Of a DNA stretch of 46,060 bases, positions 43,970 to 46,060 are shown in pieces. Location of the stretch: positions 8,191-54,250 of the forward strand of contig CDMY01000486.1 of assembly GCA_001179505.1 (NCBI GenBank), read 5' to 3'. A program made the position numbers and the translations under genes. The DNA comes from Vitrella brassicaformis. Taxonomy: Eukaryota; Sar; Vitrellaceae. Position 1 is the first letter of the stretch. Each line of letters opens with the position of its first letter. The notes below the pieces were generated by a model that worked only from the letters and a program-made list of their open reading frames with translations, was not told the origin of the DNA and made no database searches.

Positions 43970-45432
43970 CTAGCTGCTATTAAGGCTCCGGTTGGGCCTG
44001 ATGCACGTCTCAGACTGGCAGAGGTTGTACTCGCAGACCGAACACCGATGGCGCTTGCTCGTGTACTTGTGGCACTCATTGCACTCTTTGCAGGCGTCCT
44101 TTGTTTAGACAGACACATAGCCAATGTACCAGCATGACCTTTGTTTAGACAGACTGAGCGATCGTTTGGCCAGTGTACCTTCAGGACGAGATGGTGGCCT
44201 TCGGGGCAAGTGCGGACGAAGCCCTGGGCGGCCTCACACCGGGTGCAGACGCCCACAAAGAGGGTGTTGGGGCAAGTGACGCAGTGGTAGACGGGCTCGC
44301 CGGACGCCACGACGGTACTGCAGCCGCCGCACATGGTGCCCGCGGCGGCCTTGGTTAGCACCAGGGTGCTATCACACTGCGCACACACCCACCCCATCGC
44401 GGTCTGCTGGTAGTGCTTGTACGTCTTGCCCAGCTTCCACCTCATTTCGCCGCCTGGCTTGCAGGGCGCGGCGACCGCCTTGCCGTCGAGCAAGTGCTGG
44501 TTGCACACGGCGCACATGTCGGAGCACATGATGACCATCTCGAGCATCACCGCCACACACCGGGCAAAGCCGATGGATTCCTTGCCAGCCGCCCACGCAT
44601 CGAATTGCTCGTCCGTCAGCATATTGACATCTCGGACGAGGTGGTGGCGGCACAGACTGCCGTCCTCCAGATCGAATATGTCGAAGAGGTTCTTGGCTCT
44701 GCCAAACGCCAGGATCCACGCGGTCTGCAGGCCGGGCATTTCCAGCGGTGTTGCCTGTGTAGTGGTAGAGGCCGACCCTGCCGCTGCCGACCTCTCAGTC
44801 CACTCCACCAACGTCTGAACCGTCACCTTGTCCCAATCTGATGGAGCCAGCCAGCCAGCCAGCCAGACAGACAGGCAGACAGGCAGACAGACAGACAGAC
44901 AGGGAGGACAAGCCGTCCATGTGTGTCGACTGACGTGTGTCTGCCTTTCTCCCTCACCGGCGAATTGGAAGCCCTTTTCGATAACGCTTTCAAGGACCCA
45001 TCTCGCAAACGGCACCTCCTCTTGGTTTTGGAGCACCAATTGAGTCCCATAATGGACGGCATTGCCGCCGTGAGTGAGCAAGAAGTCGGTGACGGGGTTG
45101 AGGTCGCCGGCCAAGGCGTCCAGCCCACCGCCAGAGGCGTGCAGCATGGCAGCCTGGGCGCCCGTACTCGCTATCTGCGGCACCAGCCCGGGAGCCTCCT
45201 CTTCGACCGCTGCCGCTGCATTAGCCACGAAGTTCACCACTGGCTGAGGCGGGTCAATACCTGGGTCAATGTCTCCCAGAGCCGGCGCCATAAGAACCCG
45301 AACGACGTCGCTTGCTCTTGGAAGGTTGCCCGATGACACATCATTGACGATGTTGGCAGTGGAACGCAGAAGCTTGACGGCTACGTAGCCTTGCCACAGC
45401 CCTATGCCCACGGCGATGAAGGGCTCTGCCAT
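43970..45432 (-). CDS. Cys-rich zinc-binding protein, about 420 aa
   Basis: Exons 45432-44958, 44837-44179, 44098-43970; phases close. Residues 1-160 are mixed hydrophobic and helical (FIAVGIGLWQGYVAVKLL) without a clear TM segment. From about 260 Cys/His pairs are dense: CAVCNQHLL, WVCAQCDSTL, MCGGCSTVV, YHCVTCPNTLFVGVCTRCE, TCPEGHH, then in the last exon CKECNECHKY, HRCSVCEYNLC. This C-x2-C and HC-x2-C spacing resembles DC1/ZZ-like zinc modules. Role unknown; zinc-dependent protein or lipid binding is plausible. The intron 44099-44178 carries an internal tandem duplication. Head to head with the Met/Gln-rich gene (253 bp). Confidence 0.75.
44099..44178 (-). repeat. Tandem duplication inside an intron, duplicating both splice sites
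   Basis: On the minus strand two imperfect copies of about 40 nt each begin GTACA(C/T)TGGC and end TCTGTCTAAACAAAGG. This gives two candidate donors and two candidate acceptors within an 80-nt intron. Confidence 0.8.
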
Positions 45433-45685
45433 CGTCTGGCGCGGGGGAAGCCGATAGCCGGCCGATAGGCAGGCGGAGGCGGGAGGAGGGAAAAGACAGG
45501 CTGGCCGTTACGGGTCGTTTCTGCCGCGAGATGGGCGCCGTCGAGGGCAAACGAGAGATGCGATACATGGGCTTCGCGCCGCGCGAGTCTTGGGTTTCAG
45601 GGTTGTGGTAGGGTACCTCACTCATCCTTGATGTGATAGTGATTGCTTCGATTGATTGTCTCATTCTCGTGGTGAAGTCGGAGTG

Positions 45686-46060
45686 ATGCAGCCGGTTGGC
45701 GGTGGGTGGGTGGACTCTCAGCCGCAGCACGTGATGCACCCCCCTCCTCAATTCAACATGCCCCTCTTCGCCACCCACACGCACCACCCACAGGTCAACA
45801 TGCCACAGCTGGCGGCGGCAGCAGCCACCATGGCGATGCAGATGCAGATGAGCCAGCAAGCCAGTCAACAGGCAATGATGGAGGACAGCCAGCTGCACAT
45901 GGCGTCGCAGACACTCTCACAGACACAGCCACAGCAGCTACCTCCACCCAAGACTGGCATGCGTAAGCACACAAGCAGGGAGACACACACAAAGTCACGG
46001 CAAGCAAGGAGGGAGGAATGGAAATGTGTCGTGTCTCTCTCTCTCTCTCTGTGTGTGTGT
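45686..46060 (+). CDS. Met/Gln/His-rich protein, first exon (partial)
   Basis: ATG at 45686 (MQPVGGGWVDSQPQHVMHPP) opens a coding exon to 45962, ending in a good donor (ATGC|GTAAGC), phase 1; the rest of the gene lies beyond the window. The visible 92 residues are rich in Met, Gln, His and Ala (MAMQMQMSQQASQQAMMEDS), typical of disordered regions in transcription or RNA-binding factors. No domain is visible. The bases after 45962 are intron (CA/CT repeats). Confidence 0.65.
   Translation, partial: MQPVGGGWVDSQPQHVMHPPPQFNMPLFATHTHHPQVNMPQLAAAAATMAMQMQMSQQASQQAMMEDSQLHMASQTLSQTQPQQLPPPKTGMRKHTSRETHTKSRQARREEWKCVVSLSLSLCVC

Noticed and set aside
45341-45898. Minus-strand 185-residue ORF overlapping the start of the zinc-binding protein gene
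   Set aside because: It is antisense to the Met/Gln-rich first exon at 45686 and has no family features.
2401-46060. CRISPR-like array or telomere signal from frequent CA/TG, CCAT and GACA repeats
   Set aside because: They are simple microsatellites without unique spacers or telomeric units, located in introns and intergenic DNA.
1-46060. tRNA, rRNA or spliceosomal snRNA genes
   Set aside because: I scanned for T-loop-like GTTCGA contexts and recognisable snRNA cores and found none with supporting structure.

Overview
The window is nuclear DNA from a GC-rich, intron-dense eukaryotic protist. Short introns (mostly about 70-250 nt) are filled with CA/TG, GACA and CCAT/GGAT microsatellites, and nearly every recognisable protein is eukaryotic (BCS1, eIF4E, TFIIE-alpha, a PHD/ELM2 chromatin protein, a Cid1-type nucleotidyltransferase, an SH3 protein). 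An alveolate is most likely. A chromerid such as Vitrella brassicaformis is my best guess from gene style and from a complex III chaperone being kept, but this is inference; no sequence search was possible. All exon joins were worked out by hand from GT/AG (or GC/AG) signals, preserved phase and protein-family fit.

Layout. 1-3409: bcs1 (minus, cut by the left edge), a 58-residue single-TM ORF and an ankyrin-like protein (both plus). 3646-11399: a Cid1/TUTase-type enzyme fused to a very long C-terminus (minus), head to head with a plus-strand gene joining a coilin-N/ubiquitin-like domain to a P-loop NTPase; it is followed by an overlapping ORF with a possible nuclease motif, together resembling Crinkler-RHS-type proteins. 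11885-14505: a four-TM membrane protein (minus) head to head with eIF4E (plus). 14506-15728: gene-poor, with one strong hairpin. 15729-21461: a TPR protein (minus, interrupted by a 300-N gap) head to head with a DMT/EamA transporter (plus). 21729-23900: two more four-TM paralogues, the first an inverted copy of the one near 12 kb. 25186-32098: a PHD-PHD-ELM2 protein (minus) head to head with a protein built from about 14 'S-V-F/Y-E-N/S-x-P' repeats (plus). 32099-34838: gene-free low-complexity DNA. 34839-39683: TFIIE-alpha (minus) head to head with an SH3 protein (plus). 41220-43037: a VOC/glyoxalase-fold protein (plus) facing a small secreted Cys-rich protein (minus). 43970-46060: a Cys-rich zinc-binding protein (minus) head to head with the first exon of a Met/Gln-rich protein (plus) leaving the window.

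Genes sit largely as head-to-head pairs 86-322 bp apart, so bidirectional promoters are likely. A TGCGAGCTT element recurs just upstream of several unrelated start codons and is a candidate core-promoter or leader element. Most 3' splice sites are preceded by TG repeats rather than a pyrimidine tract. The genes do not form one pathway. The least ordinary locus is 8568-11399 (coilin-N-like/NTPase plus nuclease-like ORF); the TUTase fusion, the repeat protein and the four-TM family follow.
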